A stretch of DNA of 33,160 nt. It comes from Streptomyces nanshensis (GTDB taxonomy: Bacteria > Actinomycetota > Actinomycetes > Streptomycetales > Streptomycetaceae). How positions within the stretch are numbered: position 1 is the stretch's first letter; the number at the start of each line of letters is the position of its first letter. The notes below the pieces were generated by a model that saw only the letters and a program-made list of their open reading frames with translations, made no database searches and was not told the DNA's origin. Of this stretch, positions 17,317 to 24,014 are shown one piece after another. The position numbers and the translations under genes are program-made. Location of the stretch: NCBI RefSeq assembly GCF_001751255.1, contig NZ_LJGW01000033.1, positions 1 through 33,160 on the forward strand, written 5' to 3'.

Positions 17317-17718
17317 TCAGCAGGGCGGGTCGGAGCACTGCACCGTCAGCAGCGTCTCCACCCGGTGCCCCAGCCACATCCAGCAGGCCCCCGAGAGCAG
17401 CAGCAGCGTCAGCACCACCACCGCCGCCTGCACGGCCCGCCGGGCGCCGGGGCTGCCATGGGCGCGCATCACGGCCCGCGTGAGGGACCAGGTGAGCAGG
17501 GCGAGCAGCGGGAACCCGGCGGCCATGGCGGGCAGTTCGATGTACAGCAGGCTCGGATCGCGCTCGCCCTCGAAGCCGCCGCGCAGCGCGGGCACCGCGC
17601 CGTAGAGCCACACCCCGAGACCGGTGGCCGCCGCGAGCAGCGCGATCAGGCAGCCGGCCGCCGCGACGGCCGTCCCCTCACGAGCTTCACGCTCTTCACG
17701 GTTCTCACTCGGTCCCAT
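17317..17718 (-). CDS. Hypothetical multi-pass membrane protein
   Basis: 133 residues from ATG 17718. A charged N-terminus (MGPSENREEREAREG) is followed by hydrophobic segments at about 18-42 (AVAAAGCLIALLAAATGLGVWLY), 60-80 (IELPAMAAGFPLLALLTWSL) and 95-117 (AVQAAVVVLTLLLLSGACWMWLG). The short tail ends VQCSDPPC with two Cys. Three membrane helices are therefore likely, with the Cys-containing tail outside if the N-terminus is cytoplasmic. No Shine-Dalgarno is visible. I recognise no family. It lies between the PhoX promoter and the methyltransferase, all on the minus strand, and could be cotranscribed with the methyltransferase (93 nt apart). Confidence 0.6.
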   Translation of the reverse strand: MGPSENREEREAREGTAVAAAGCLIALLAAATGLGVWLYGAVPALRGGFEGERDPSLLYIELPAMAAGFPLLALLTWSLTRAVMRAHGSPGARRAVQAAVVVLTLLLLSGACWMWLGHRVETLLTVQCSDPPC

Positions 17719-17811
17719 GCCGGAACTGACGCCGCACGCGGCACCGGCAGTTCCCGCGCGCGTGCGCGGGAGCGGTGCCCCGCGGACGGAGTGCGCCAGA
17801 GGGGGACGCGG

Positions 17812-18519
17812 CTACGCGGCGGTGCGGCGTCGGCGCCGCTGTGGTCCGGGCGCCCCCGGCGTCTTCGCCCGCACCATGAGCGTGCCGACGTTGTCCGGCT
17901 CCGGCGCCGGCAGTACGGAGGCGTCGATACCGGTGAAGCGGTGGCGCTCCAGCAGCTCCGCCCACATCTCGGGGGAGTACGCCCAGCGCAGCACCGGCAG
18001 CCTGCGCCCGCTGAGGCCGTTGCCGTACATCGCCTGCGGCCCGTAGAACCCGTCGATGGGCTCTGCCTGCGAAAGGGCCAGCACACCACCGGGGTTGAGG
18101 CGGCGGGCGACGAGCGGGACGAGCCGCTCCGGATCGGTGAACCAGACCGCGCCCCACCGCGAGTAGACCGCGTCGAACGTCGAGGTCGTCTCCGCGAGGT
18201 AGTCGCACGCCTCCGCGTTGACGAAGGACAGCCCGGGCGTGCCCTCCCACCACAGCCGGGCGCGTGCGGTCTGCGCGGGCGAGAAGTCCAGCGCGGTCAC
18301 CTCGACGCCCGTACGCGCCAGATGGACCGCCTCCCTCCCCTCCGCCGAGCCCAACTCCAGGGCGGTGCGCGGCCGTCCGAGGAAGCCGGTACCGGGACCG
18401 TGCCCCGGATACTGCGTCCACTCGAAGGAGTCGACGGCGGGAGCCGCGGGTGTTCCCTCCCCCTTGTGCGGCTTGTACGTGTCCCAGTACTCGGGGAGGC
18501 TCTGCGACGTGAGAGGCAT
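17812..18519 (-). CDS. Class I SAM-dependent methyltransferase
   Basis: 235 residues from ATG 18519, with GAGGAG just upstream; an in-frame GTG at 18531 lies inside that ribosome site and is rejected. Motif I is ALELGSAEGREAVHLA, followed by VTALDFSPAQTARAR (acidic ribose-binding region), YLAETTSTFDAVYSRWGAVWF and LNPGGVLALSQAEP, the usual Rossmann methyltransferase series. The region LPEYWDTYKPHKGEG at the N-terminus and the Trp-rich mid-part may form the substrate cap. A very basic C-terminus (PGPQRRRRRTAA) is unusual. The substrate is unknown and the neighbours give no pathway. Confidence 0.88.
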   Translation of the reverse strand: MPLTSQSLPEYWDTYKPHKGEGTPAAPAVDSFEWTQYPGHGPGTGFLGRPRTALELGSAEGREAVHLARTGVEVTALDFSPAQTARARLWWEGTPGLSFVNAEACDYLAETTSTFDAVYSRWGAVWFTDPERLVPLVARRLNPGGVLALSQAEPIDGFYGPQAMYGNGLSGRRLPVLRWAYSPEMWAELLERHRFTGIDASVLPAPEPDNVGTLMVRAKTPGAPGPQRRRRRTAA

Positions 18520-18797
18520 GCGTCTCCTCACGGATTGCCGACGATGACGTCACCTGCCTCCGCACCGTAGGCTCCGCGGTCCCCGCGCGGGCCGGGACCG
18601 TACGGCTTCACCCGAACGTGCCGCGGCCCGCCGTACGGTGACACCGGCGGGCTGTCACGGGCGCCGCGGACGGGCCGTTACGAGCGCCGGGGACGAGCCG
18701 GTCCCGGAGGACGGACGCCGGACCGGGATAGGCGTCCACGCCGCCGGGTACGCACGCGCCGTACCCCGCGAACGCCCAGGAAGGCGGCGAAAGCCCC

Positions 18798-19235
18798 GTG
18801 AGCACCTTCGACTCCCCCGTCCCGCGTTTCCATCTGGCCGTGCCCGTCGACGACTTGGCCGCCGCCCGCGCCTTCTACGGCGACGTGCTCGGCCTGGAAC
18901 AGGGCCGCAGCGCGGAGACGTGGACGGACTGGAACCTCCACGGCCACCAGTTCGTCACCCATCTCGTCCCGGGCCACACCGCCGCCGGAGCCCGCAACCC
19001 GGTCGACGGCCACGAGGTGCCGGTGCCGCACTTCGGCCTGCTCCTCTCCGTCCCCGCGTTCCACGAACTGGCCGCGCGGCTGCGGTCGGCGGGCACGGAG
19101 TTCGTCATCGAGCCGTACGTACGGTTCGAGGGGCAGCCGGGCGAGCAGTGGACGATGTTCCTGCGCGACCCGGCGGGAAACGCCCTGGAGTTCAAGGCGT
19201 TCGCGGACGACGCGCAGGTCTTCGCGACGGGGTGA
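18798..19235 (+). CDS. VOC (glyoxalase/dioxygenase fold) family protein
   Basis: 145 residues from GTG 18798, with GGCGAAAG about 6 nt upstream. One complete vicinal-oxygen-chelate module pair is visible: PRFHLAVPVDDLAAARAFYGDVLGLEQG at the start and HFGLLLSVPAFHELAARLRSAG to FLRDPAGNALEFKAF at the end. Candidate metal ligands are H12, the His of VPHFGLLL and the Glu of NALEFKAF. The family includes glyoxalases, extradiol dioxygenases and resistance proteins, so the reaction cannot be given. It is the last gene with ordinary codon use before the lower-GC accessory region. Confidence 0.85.
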   Translation: MSTFDSPVPRFHLAVPVDDLAAARAFYGDVLGLEQGRSAETWTDWNLHGHQFVTHLVPGHTAAGARNPVDGHEVPVPHFGLLLSVPAFHELAARLRSAGTEFVIEPYVRFEGQPGEQWTMFLRDPAGNALEFKAFADDAQVFATG

Positions 19236-19284
19236 CCCTGGCCGGTGAGGCACCTGATGGGATCGTCTCGACTCGGACCGGCGT

Positions 19285-19860
19285 CTATCGCAGGTAGGTT
19301 CGTTGCCACTCAGCCGACGACATGCCCTCTGCGGCCTCGGCCAGAGCGATGGCTGAGGCTGTCTTGAGCTTGGCGCGTGTGGCGTCAACCCACTCCTGAG
19401 CGTTGCGGTAGCCCTGTTCGAGGTATTCCATCCCTTGGATCATGCACTCCAGCTTGTCCGCGTCATGGGCTACCAGCACTTCAAGGGAGTCGCCGTTCTC
19501 GTACTCGTCCACCACAGCCTTGATGCCGGACGCGACAGCGGGATGGGCGTCGGCGACCTGGTCGGCCGTTACTTCCTCGTTCTTCGCTGCGGTGAGATAA
19601 CGGCGGCCGATCCATGGGATGTCCCCGACGCGGGTTTCCTGCGTGTCGTGGAAGGTGCACAGCAGTGCGACCCTGGCGGCGTCGGCTTGTTCCATCATTG
19701 CCAGGACGGCGCCAATTACAGCGGTACGGAACGAGTGCTCGGCGATCGTCTCTGGGTCTTTCACGCCCACGATCCACCAGCCTGAGCGCTTCTGACGCTT
19801 GAGCGCGCCCATCTCCATCAGGTAGCCAACGGAACCCTTGGCGTACTGATCACCAGACAT
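19285..19860 (-). CDS. HD-domain phosphohydrolase (HDDC2/YfbR-like)
   Basis: 191 residues from ATG 19860, with GAGGA about 9 nt upstream. The HD signature is complete: H42 in ETIAEHSFRTAV, H71-D72 in CTFHDTQETRVGD and D135 in AHDADKLECMIQGMEYLEQG. The pattern matches small HD nucleotidases of the HDDC2/YfbR group, which dephosphorylate deoxynucleoside 5'-monophosphates; specificity here is inferred. GC content and codon choice (more A/T-ending codons such as GAT, GAA and TTG) differ from flanking genes, suggesting later acquisition. It starts 21 nt after the end of a decayed XRE regulator on the same strand, so the pair was probably an operon. Confidence 0.88.
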   Translation of the reverse strand: MSGDQYAKGSVGYLMEMGALKRQKRSGWWIVGVKDPETIAEHSFRTAVIGAVLAMMEQADAARVALLCTFHDTQETRVGDIPWIGRRYLTAAKNEEVTADQVADAHPAVASGIKAVVDEYENGDSLEVLVAHDADKLECMIQGMEYLEQGYRNAQEWVDATRAKLKTASAIALAEAAEGMSSAEWQRTYLR

Positions 19861-19881
19861 ACGGCTCGTCCTCTCAGCGAA

Positions 19882-20350
19882 TCACGGGGTGTTCAGCCTC
19901 AGACCGTAATGCGCGGCTTCGAGTTCGCGTCTCGACTGCTTGGACACACGGCCGGCGTCAAGTAGGAGGCCAACGCGGTCTTTCAAGTCGTGGGTGGGGG
20001 TGGGGGTGGGGTCGATGGCGGGCAAGCCAGGACGCACGGCGAGCAATGCCCGTACCGAATGAACGTTTTGAGGTCAACGCGGGATCGGCACCGCACCTGG
20101 GCAGATGGCGTCGAATCGAGCGGAACTGTGTGGAAGACGAGGCGCTCAGCGGGCGGCGGCCGGACTCCCAGCCCTGGACCGTCGTCACGTCGACCTCTAA
20201 CGCCTCGGCAAGTGCGCTCTGCGTCAGACCCGATCACTCTCTCGTGATCTTGAACAGGTACCCAGCGACCAGACCTTCGCGTGCCTGCCGATGGACACCC
20301 TGACTGGCAGTCAGGCTTCTGTGCGTCGATGGCGAGCGGCTTGGAGTCAT
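19882..20350 (-). pseudogene. Decayed XRE-family helix-turn-helix regulator
   Basis: Minus-strand reading from ATG 20350 gives AREGLVAGYLFKITRE, then TGA (20236-20234). It continues in the same frame as SGLTQSALAEALEVDVTTV and QGWESGRRPLSA, a textbook XRE domain with TVQGWESGRRPL, then QFRSIRRHLPRCGADPAL. Near 20040-20090 the coding signal shifts by +1 to HSVRALLAVRPGLPAIDP and DLKDRVGLLLDAGRVSKQSR, ending in TGA at 19884-19882. One nonsense codon and one frameshift therefore interrupt a gene of roughly 155 codons. It overlaps no intact gene and directly precedes the HD phosphohydrolase. Sequencing error or recoding cannot be excluded. The N-terminal start is uncertain. Confidence 0.68.
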
Positions 20351-20474
20351 GGCTTCGGCTCCCGCTTGCAGAGGTGTGAACGAGACCATAGTCGCGCAGA
20401 GCGACGAACTACACACGCTCTCACCGAAGGGGCGTACCGTCCTGAATGTCACCGCAGAACAACTTGGAGCAGAT

Positions 20475-21653
20475 ATGCCCGAGCACACCGACATCGGCGC
20501 CACTCTCGCTGAGCTGCGCAAGCGGCGCGGTATGACACAACAGCAGTTGTCGCGCAGCGCCGGCGTATCCCTGTCCACAGTCCGGAAGACGGAGCAGGGC
20601 GAGACCGAGACCATGCGCATGGAGACCGCGCGCCGGTTCGCAACGGCTCTGCGGGTGCCAACGACCGCGCTCCTCGCCCGAGATGAAGCCCCGGCCCACG
20701 CCGGGACGGTTGACCACTGGGCTCCGGTACGGGCGGCCCTGGCCGCGCCCCCCCAGGCACAGCCGCAGGAGCCCCCGACCACGGAAGGCGTACGCGAGGC
20801 ACTTCAGGCAGCCGAACCGCTCTTCTCCGGGGACCGGTTCGCCGATCTGGCGGCCTTGCTGCCGCAGTTGCTGCGGGATGCGGACGCGCTCGACGGTGAC
20901 GACCCGGGCGCTCGGGCCGTGCGTGTGCGGCTGCTCCAGTTGACAGGCTGGCTGCTGACGCAGACGCGGCAGTACGAGGCTGCGGAGATGGCGCTGGACC
21001 GGGCCGAGGCGGACGCCAACGATCGTTTTTCCTGCGCGGCGTCGGTCAACACGCGCTGCTGGCTGCTGCTGCGTACGGGGCGACTCACGAAGGCCCGGGA
21101 ACTGGCGACGCGTTGGGCCGACGACACCGAGCCCCGCCTGAGCAAGGCCACTCCGGAAGAGCTCAGCACCTGGGGGTGGATGCTGCTGCGCGTTTCGGCG
21201 GCGGCCGTACGCGACAACCGGAGCGGGGAGGCCGCTGACGCGCTGCGGATGGCGCGGGCCGCGGCGGTCGCTCTGGGCCGCGAACACGCACCGCACGCGG
21301 ACTTCCTGCGGACCTTCGGGCCGACGACCGTTGTGCTGAAGCGGGCGGAGAACGCAAGCGTCACGGATCAGCCGGACGTGGTGTTGCGGGTCGCGGCCAC
21401 GGTGCCGAAGGGCGGACTGCGCCCGACGTCGAACAACAGGAACCGGCACCTGCTGGACGTGGCGAACGCCCACACGTCGATGCGTCAGTACGGCGATGCC
21501 GTCGAGACGTTGCAGAAGATCCGCGAGAACAGCCCGGAGTGGCTGCCGCAGCAGCGGTTCGCACAGGACATCATGGGCCGGATCATCGACAGCCGTCGCA
21601 CGCTGACGGCGGAGATGCGGGAACTCGCTGATGCGATCAGTCCCGCGGCATAA
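20475..21653 (+). CDS. XRE-family regulator with helical-repeat (TPR-like) C-terminal region
   Basis: 392 residues from ATG 20475, chosen because GGAG lies 5 nt upstream; an in-frame ATG at 20349 would add a stretch unlike the family. Residues 5-65 are an XRE helix-turn-helix (IGATLAELRKRRGMTQQQLS, AGVSLSTVRKTEQGE). A Pro/Gln-rich linker follows, then about 270 residues of amphipathic helices (ALQAAEPLFSGDRFADLAAL, RQYEAAEMALDRAEADAN, TGRLTKARELATRWADD, RQYGDAVETLQKIRENSPEW) typical of TPR-type sensor regions. Such Streptomyces proteins often sit next to RsbW-like ATPases, as here (21772). It diverges from the decayed XRE gene. The effector is unknown. Confidence 0.85.
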   Translation: MPEHTDIGATLAELRKRRGMTQQQLSRSAGVSLSTVRKTEQGETETMRMETARRFATALRVPTTALLARDEAPAHAGTVDHWAPVRAALAAPPQAQPQEPPTTEGVREALQAAEPLFSGDRFADLAALLPQLLRDADALDGDDPGARAVRVRLLQLTGWLLTQTRQYEAAEMALDRAEADANDRFSCAASVNTRCWLLLRTGRLTKARELATRWADDTEPRLSKATPEELSTWGWMLLRVSAAAVRDNRSGEAADALRMARAAAVALGREHAPHADFLRTFGPTTVVLKRAENASVTDQPDVVLRVAATVPKGGLRPTSNNRNRHLLDVANAHTSMRQYGDAVETLQKIRENSPEWLPQQRFAQDIMGRIIDSRRTLTAEMRELADAISPAA

Positions 21654-21759
21654 CAGTCCGTAAGGTTTGTTCCTCACGTAACGCCAGGTCGCAGCGAGCA
21701 AAGGGTACTTCGAGCCGGTCACGGACCGAAGTGCCATGGTGGCCGATGACATCCCTTCC

Positions 21760-21765
21760 TACGGT
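21760..21765 (+). promoter_or_regulatory. -10-like box before the RsbW-like ATPase gene
   Basis: TACGGT matches TANNNT and lies 6 nt before GTG 21772, where no Shine-Dalgarno exists, so a leaderless message is possible. If GTG 21808 is the true start, AAGGGG (21792-21797) would instead be its ribosome site. Confidence 0.3.
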
Positions 21766-21771
21766 CAGTGA

Positions 21772-22356
21772 GTGTCCGATCACTCACCGACCAAGGGGTG
21801 GCTGTCCGTGCCCACGATGCCGAGCTTCACCGCGCCGCCCCTGCCTGCCGCCGCCAGCGCCGAAGAGGCCGACGAAAAGGTCGACAAGGCGGCCGACGAA
21901 CAGACCCCCGGGGCGCCGTCACCGTTAGTGCCGCGGTTTGCCATGCGTTTTTCTTCGACGCCGCGTGGGGCGCGGTTGGCGCGTCGGCTGGTGGCCAAGC
22001 GGCTGGAGCAGTGGGGGTGTTCGCCGGAGAGCGAGGCGTATCAGTCGATGGTCTCGATCGCCGGTGAGCTGTGTGCGAATGCCGTACGGCACGGTCATGT
22101 ACCGGGGAGGGACTTCCGTGTCTGCCTCACCGCGACGGATGCGGTGCTGTGTATCGAGGTGACCGACACTCGGGGTGAGCGGCGCCCGAAGCCGCGCTCG
22201 AATCCGTACGACGCGGAGAACGGGCGCGGTCTGCTCATCGTCGGCATGCTCGCGGACCGTTGGGCCGTCGTCGCCCATCCGCCCGGCCATCCCGGCAAGA
22301 CCGTACGAGCCGAAGTCCACACACAGCCCGCGGAATCGGACGCCACAGGCAACTGA
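21772..22356 (+). CDS. RsbW-like ATP-binding (HATPase) regulatory protein
   Basis: 194 residues if started at GTG 21772; GTG 21808 or ATG 21817 are possible alternatives because the first ~50 residues are low-complexity Ala/Pro/Asp. Residues ~55-185 are a GHKL ATPase of the anti-sigma/RsbW type: N-box ELCANAVRHGH, G1-like IEVTDTRGERRPK and G2 NGRGLLIVGMLADRWAV. Such proteins bind partner sigma or anti-anti-sigma factors and phosphorylate serine. Streptomyces carries many copies, often next to XRE regulators, as here. A direct link to the C-terminal HATPase of the 9289-11658 phosphatase is not implied. Confidence 0.87.
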   Translation: MSDHSPTKGWLSVPTMPSFTAPPLPAAASAEEADEKVDKAADEQTPGAPSPLVPRFAMRFSSTPRGARLARRLVAKRLEQWGCSPESEAYQSMVSIAGELCANAVRHGHVPGRDFRVCLTATDAVLCIEVTDTRGERRPKPRSNPYDAENGRGLLIVGMLADRWAVVAHPPGHPGKTVRAEVHTQPAESDATGN

Positions 22357-22431
22357 CGAGACCCCCGCCGCGGGACTCCACGACGCGACCCGGAACGGGC
22401 TCACCCGCCAGCACGAAGGGGACACCACCAT

Positions 22432-22632
22432 GTGTCCAGCGTGCGGTCCCGCCACAACTCCGGGGATCTGGACCGTACTCAGGCCGCCATCGCTGCGGCC
22501 GGCTACGTGACGGACCCGCTGCTGTGGCTGCCGCCGACGGACAGCACGGTCCCCGTGGCGGCGGAGTGCGAGCACTCCGAGCCGCCGCCGGCCGGGTGTG
22601 GGGCGGATTGCAGCAACACCGGCCCCAACTAG
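22432..22632 (+). CDS. Small hypothetical protein with Cys-containing tail
   Basis: 66 residues from GTG 22432, with GAAGGGG about 11 nt upstream. Codons end in G or C almost throughout, which supports coding. The N-terminal half (VSSVRSRHNSGDLDRTQAAI, AAAGYVTDPLLWLPP) could form a helix-turn segment. The tail AECEHSEPPPAGCGADCSNT has three Cys among Pro and Gly. An overlapping ATG at 22430 gives only 26 codons in another frame. It follows the ATPase gene by 75 nt on the same strand. I recognise no family; a secreted or modified peptide is one option but there is no signal or leader. Confidence 0.6.
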   Translation: MSSVRSRHNSGDLDRTQAAIAAAGYVTDPLLWLPPTDSTVPVAAECEHSEPPPAGCGADCSNTGPN

Positions 22633-22680
22633 TAGTCGCACGAGTACGCTGCGTATCAACTCGCGCTGACAGGAGGGGAC

Positions 22681-22896
22681 ATGACGGATGAATCCCGCAC
22701 GCCGGAGAACCAGCCTCCGGGCTGGACGGACCCGCGATACGTCGATGTGGTGGCGCGCATCTCGGCGCACGCCGCGGCGTCCGGACATCGTCCGCGGCGG
22801 CACGGCTTCCCGTTCAACGGGGTGCAGGGGTTCGTCGTCCCTGGGGCTGAGGGGGAGAAGCGCGTGACGTGCTGCACGTGCCTGCACCCGGCGTAG
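22681..22896 (+). CDS. Small hypothetical protein ending in a CCxC motif
   Basis: 71 residues from ATG 22681, preceded by a strong AGGAGGGG ribosome site. It is hydrophilic (MTDESRTPENQPPGWTDPRY), has a His/Arg-rich middle (SAHAAASGHRPRRHGFPFNG) and ends KRVTCCTCLHPA. Three Cys plus His at the C-terminus might bind a metal. It follows the 66-codon ORF by 48 nt and precedes a bidirectional terminator, so the XRE, ATPase and two small genes may form one cluster. No family is recognised. Confidence 0.62.
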   Translation: MTDESRTPENQPPGWTDPRYVDVVARISAHAAASGHRPRRHGFPFNGVQGFVVPGAEGEKRVTCCTCLHPA

Positions 22897-22963
22897 GCGC
22901 GTAGCAGCACCGGACCGACCGGGCCGTGGCCGACCGGGGCGTATCCGCCCCGCCCCCGCATGC

Positions 22964-23009
22964 CGAAGGCCCCGGAACGCGCGCCGTACGCGCTGTTCCG
23001 GGGCCTTCG
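22964..23009. terminator. Bidirectional terminator hairpin
   Basis: Perfect 15-bp arms CGAAGGCCCCGGAAC (22964-22978) and its complement (22995-23009). The stem can continue with GCGCG/CGCGC around one bulge. It lies between the convergent 71-codon gene and the first GG-leader peptide gene. A related GGCCCCGGA-containing stem follows the second peptide gene. Confidence 0.8.
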
Positions 23010-23029
23010 TCGATCCGTGGTGAAGCCGC

Positions 23030-23266
23030 TCAGCCGACCAGGCCGCTGGCGCCCTCGACCGCCGGCACGCCCGCGCTCACGCTGCCGGCCACGCCGCCCA
23101 CACCGGGGACGCCGGCGCTCGCGCTGGCGGAGACGCCGCCCGGGCCGGGGGTGACGTCGACGGCGCCCAGGCCGGCGGGGAGGTTGGCGCCGACGCCGCC
23201 GGAGACGTTGTCGAGCTCGGCGTCGGAGATCTCAGCGGTCTCGATCTGCGGGGAGGTGTTGCTCAT
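23030..23266 (-). CDS. Double-glycine-leader repeat peptide, paralogue 1
   Basis: 78 residues from ATG 23266, with GGAAG five nt upstream. Residues 1-24 (MSNTSPQIETAEISDAELDN then VSGG) have the acidic ELDxVSGG end of bacteriocin and class II lanthipeptide leaders that are cut after Gly-Gly. The 54-residue core has no Cys and is almost all Gly, Ala, Val, Ser and Pro. Residues 48-61 (SASAGVPGVGGVAG) and 62-75 (SVSAGVPAVEGASG) are a 14-residue repeat, followed by the LVG end. The leader predicts export with cleavage; lack of Cys argues against lanthionine formation. No maturation gene is adjacent. The paralogue lies 300 nt upstream on the same strand. Some databases label such sequences type A2 lantipeptide, which I would not endorse here. 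Confidence 0.78.
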   Translation of the reverse strand: MSNTSPQIETAEISDAELDNVSGGVGANLPAGLGAVDVTPGPGGVSASASAGVPGVGGVAGSVSAGVPAVEGASGLVG

Positions 23267-23359
23267 GGGGACTTCCAATCAACAGACGGGAACAGGTGCC
23301 TCATGTTCCGGGTGTCGTGGGATCAGACCATCCACACGGACCTCGCGGCCACTCGTAAC

Positions 23360-23390
23360 GGCCGTCTCCTCATGATCCTCACGTGATCTT
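23360..23390 (-). promoter_or_regulatory. Conserved upstream element of GG-leader gene 1
   Basis: This 31-nt block begins 94 nt upstream of the peptide start and is identical at 30 of 31 positions to 23883-23913 upstream of the paralogue. On the minus strand it contains TGAGGATCATGAGGA, a direct repeat of TGAGGA. It could be a regulator site or part of a transcribed leader. A 16-codon ORF beginning MRRRP starts inside it (ATG 23373). Confidence 0.6.
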
Positions 23391-23491
23391 ATGAATGTCA
23401 GCGCTTACGTTCTCAACCCCTGGACGGCAAGCGTGAGTTGGGCGTTACGCCCCCTCGCGCCACTCATCCGCGAGCACCGCACCGCCCCACG

Positions 23492-23538
23492 CCGAGGGCC
23501 CCGGAGCACACGCGGCGCATGCGTTCCGGGGCCCTCGG
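23492..23538 (-). terminator. Hairpin terminator after GG-leader gene 2
   Basis: Perfect 14-bp arms CCGAGGGCCCCGGA (23492-23505) and complement (23525-23538), 28 nt after the stop of the second peptide gene, so the two paralogues are probably separate transcripts. Confidence 0.75.
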
Positions 23539-23566
23539 GGGATCGGCGGTGAGGCGGTGAGGCGGT

Positions 23567-23785
23567 TCAGCCCACCAGGCCGGTGACGTCGTCGACGCCG
23601 GGGAGGGCGCCGCTCACGTTGCCGCTGACGCCGCCGACACCGGCGACGCCGCCGTTCACGGTGCCGGTGACGCTCTGCAGGCCGGCGTTGAGGCTGCCGG
23701 TGAGGTCGGCGACGCCGCCGGAGACGTTGTCCAGGTCGGCGTCGGAGATCTCGGCGGTCTCGATCTGCGGGGAGGTGTTGCGCAT
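23567..23785 (-). CDS. Double-glycine-leader repeat peptide, paralogue 2
   Basis: 72 residues from ATG 23785, with GGAAG five nt upstream. The leader (MRNTSPQIETAEISDADLDN then VSGG) differs from paralogue 1 at two of 24 residues. The 48-residue core has no Cys. Residues 42-55 (TVNGGVAGVGGVSG) and 56-69 (NVSGALPGVDDVTG) repeat the 14-residue pattern of paralogue 1, with a shorter third copy at 31-41, and the peptide again ends GLVG. Leader, repeat period, end and upstream element are shared while the core varies, as expected for exported peptides under diversification. Function unknown. Confidence 0.78.
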   Translation of the reverse strand: MRNTSPQIETAEISDADLDNVSGGVADLTGSLNAGLQSVTGTVNGGVAGVGGVSGNVSGALPGVDDVTGLVG

Positions 23786-23882
23786 GGTGGCTTCCAATCA
23801 ACGGGCGGGACGTACACCTGTCCGGTGATTCCGGAGGTCGGGGGATGAGAACACGCCCGCGGGAGGCCCGGCCAGGGACGGA

Positions 23883-23913
23883 GGCCGTCTCCTCATGATC
23901 CTCACGGGATCTT
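23883..23913 (-). promoter_or_regulatory. Conserved upstream element of GG-leader gene 2
   Basis: The counterpart of 23360-23390 with a single difference, beginning 98 nt before the peptide start. A 32-codon ORF beginning MRRRP starts in it (ATG 23896) and ends at 23798, 12 nt before the peptide ATG. The bases directly before both peptide starts (GTTGATTGGAAG) are conserved as well. Confidence 0.6.
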
Positions 23914-24014
23914 GCGGTTGTCGTCGCCCGTGCGCCCGCACCGGCGCCGTGCACAACGGCCGTACCGGCGGCCCTCGTTCCGGAGTGTGCCGAGCCCCCG
24001 TACCCGCGGCGTGC

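Noticed and set aside
18544..18551. TGACGTCA palindrome upstream of the methyltransferase
   Set aside because: Only 8 bp and isolated, common enough by chance in this composition; no second signal supports it.
18607..18617. GCTTCACCCGA, one possible PHO unit near the methyltransferase and VOC genes
   Set aside because: No second unit follows at 11-nt spacing, and no gene starts in a suitable position.
22430..22510. 26-codon ORF beginning MCPACGPA from an ATG overlapping the GTG of the 66-codon gene
   Set aside because: The GTG frame has consistent G/C-ending codons and a longer product; the ATG frame does not.
23323..23373. 16-codon ORF MRRRP... as a separate gene
   Set aside because: Without homologues or profiling data it is only a possible leader; kept inside the finding on the shared upstream element.
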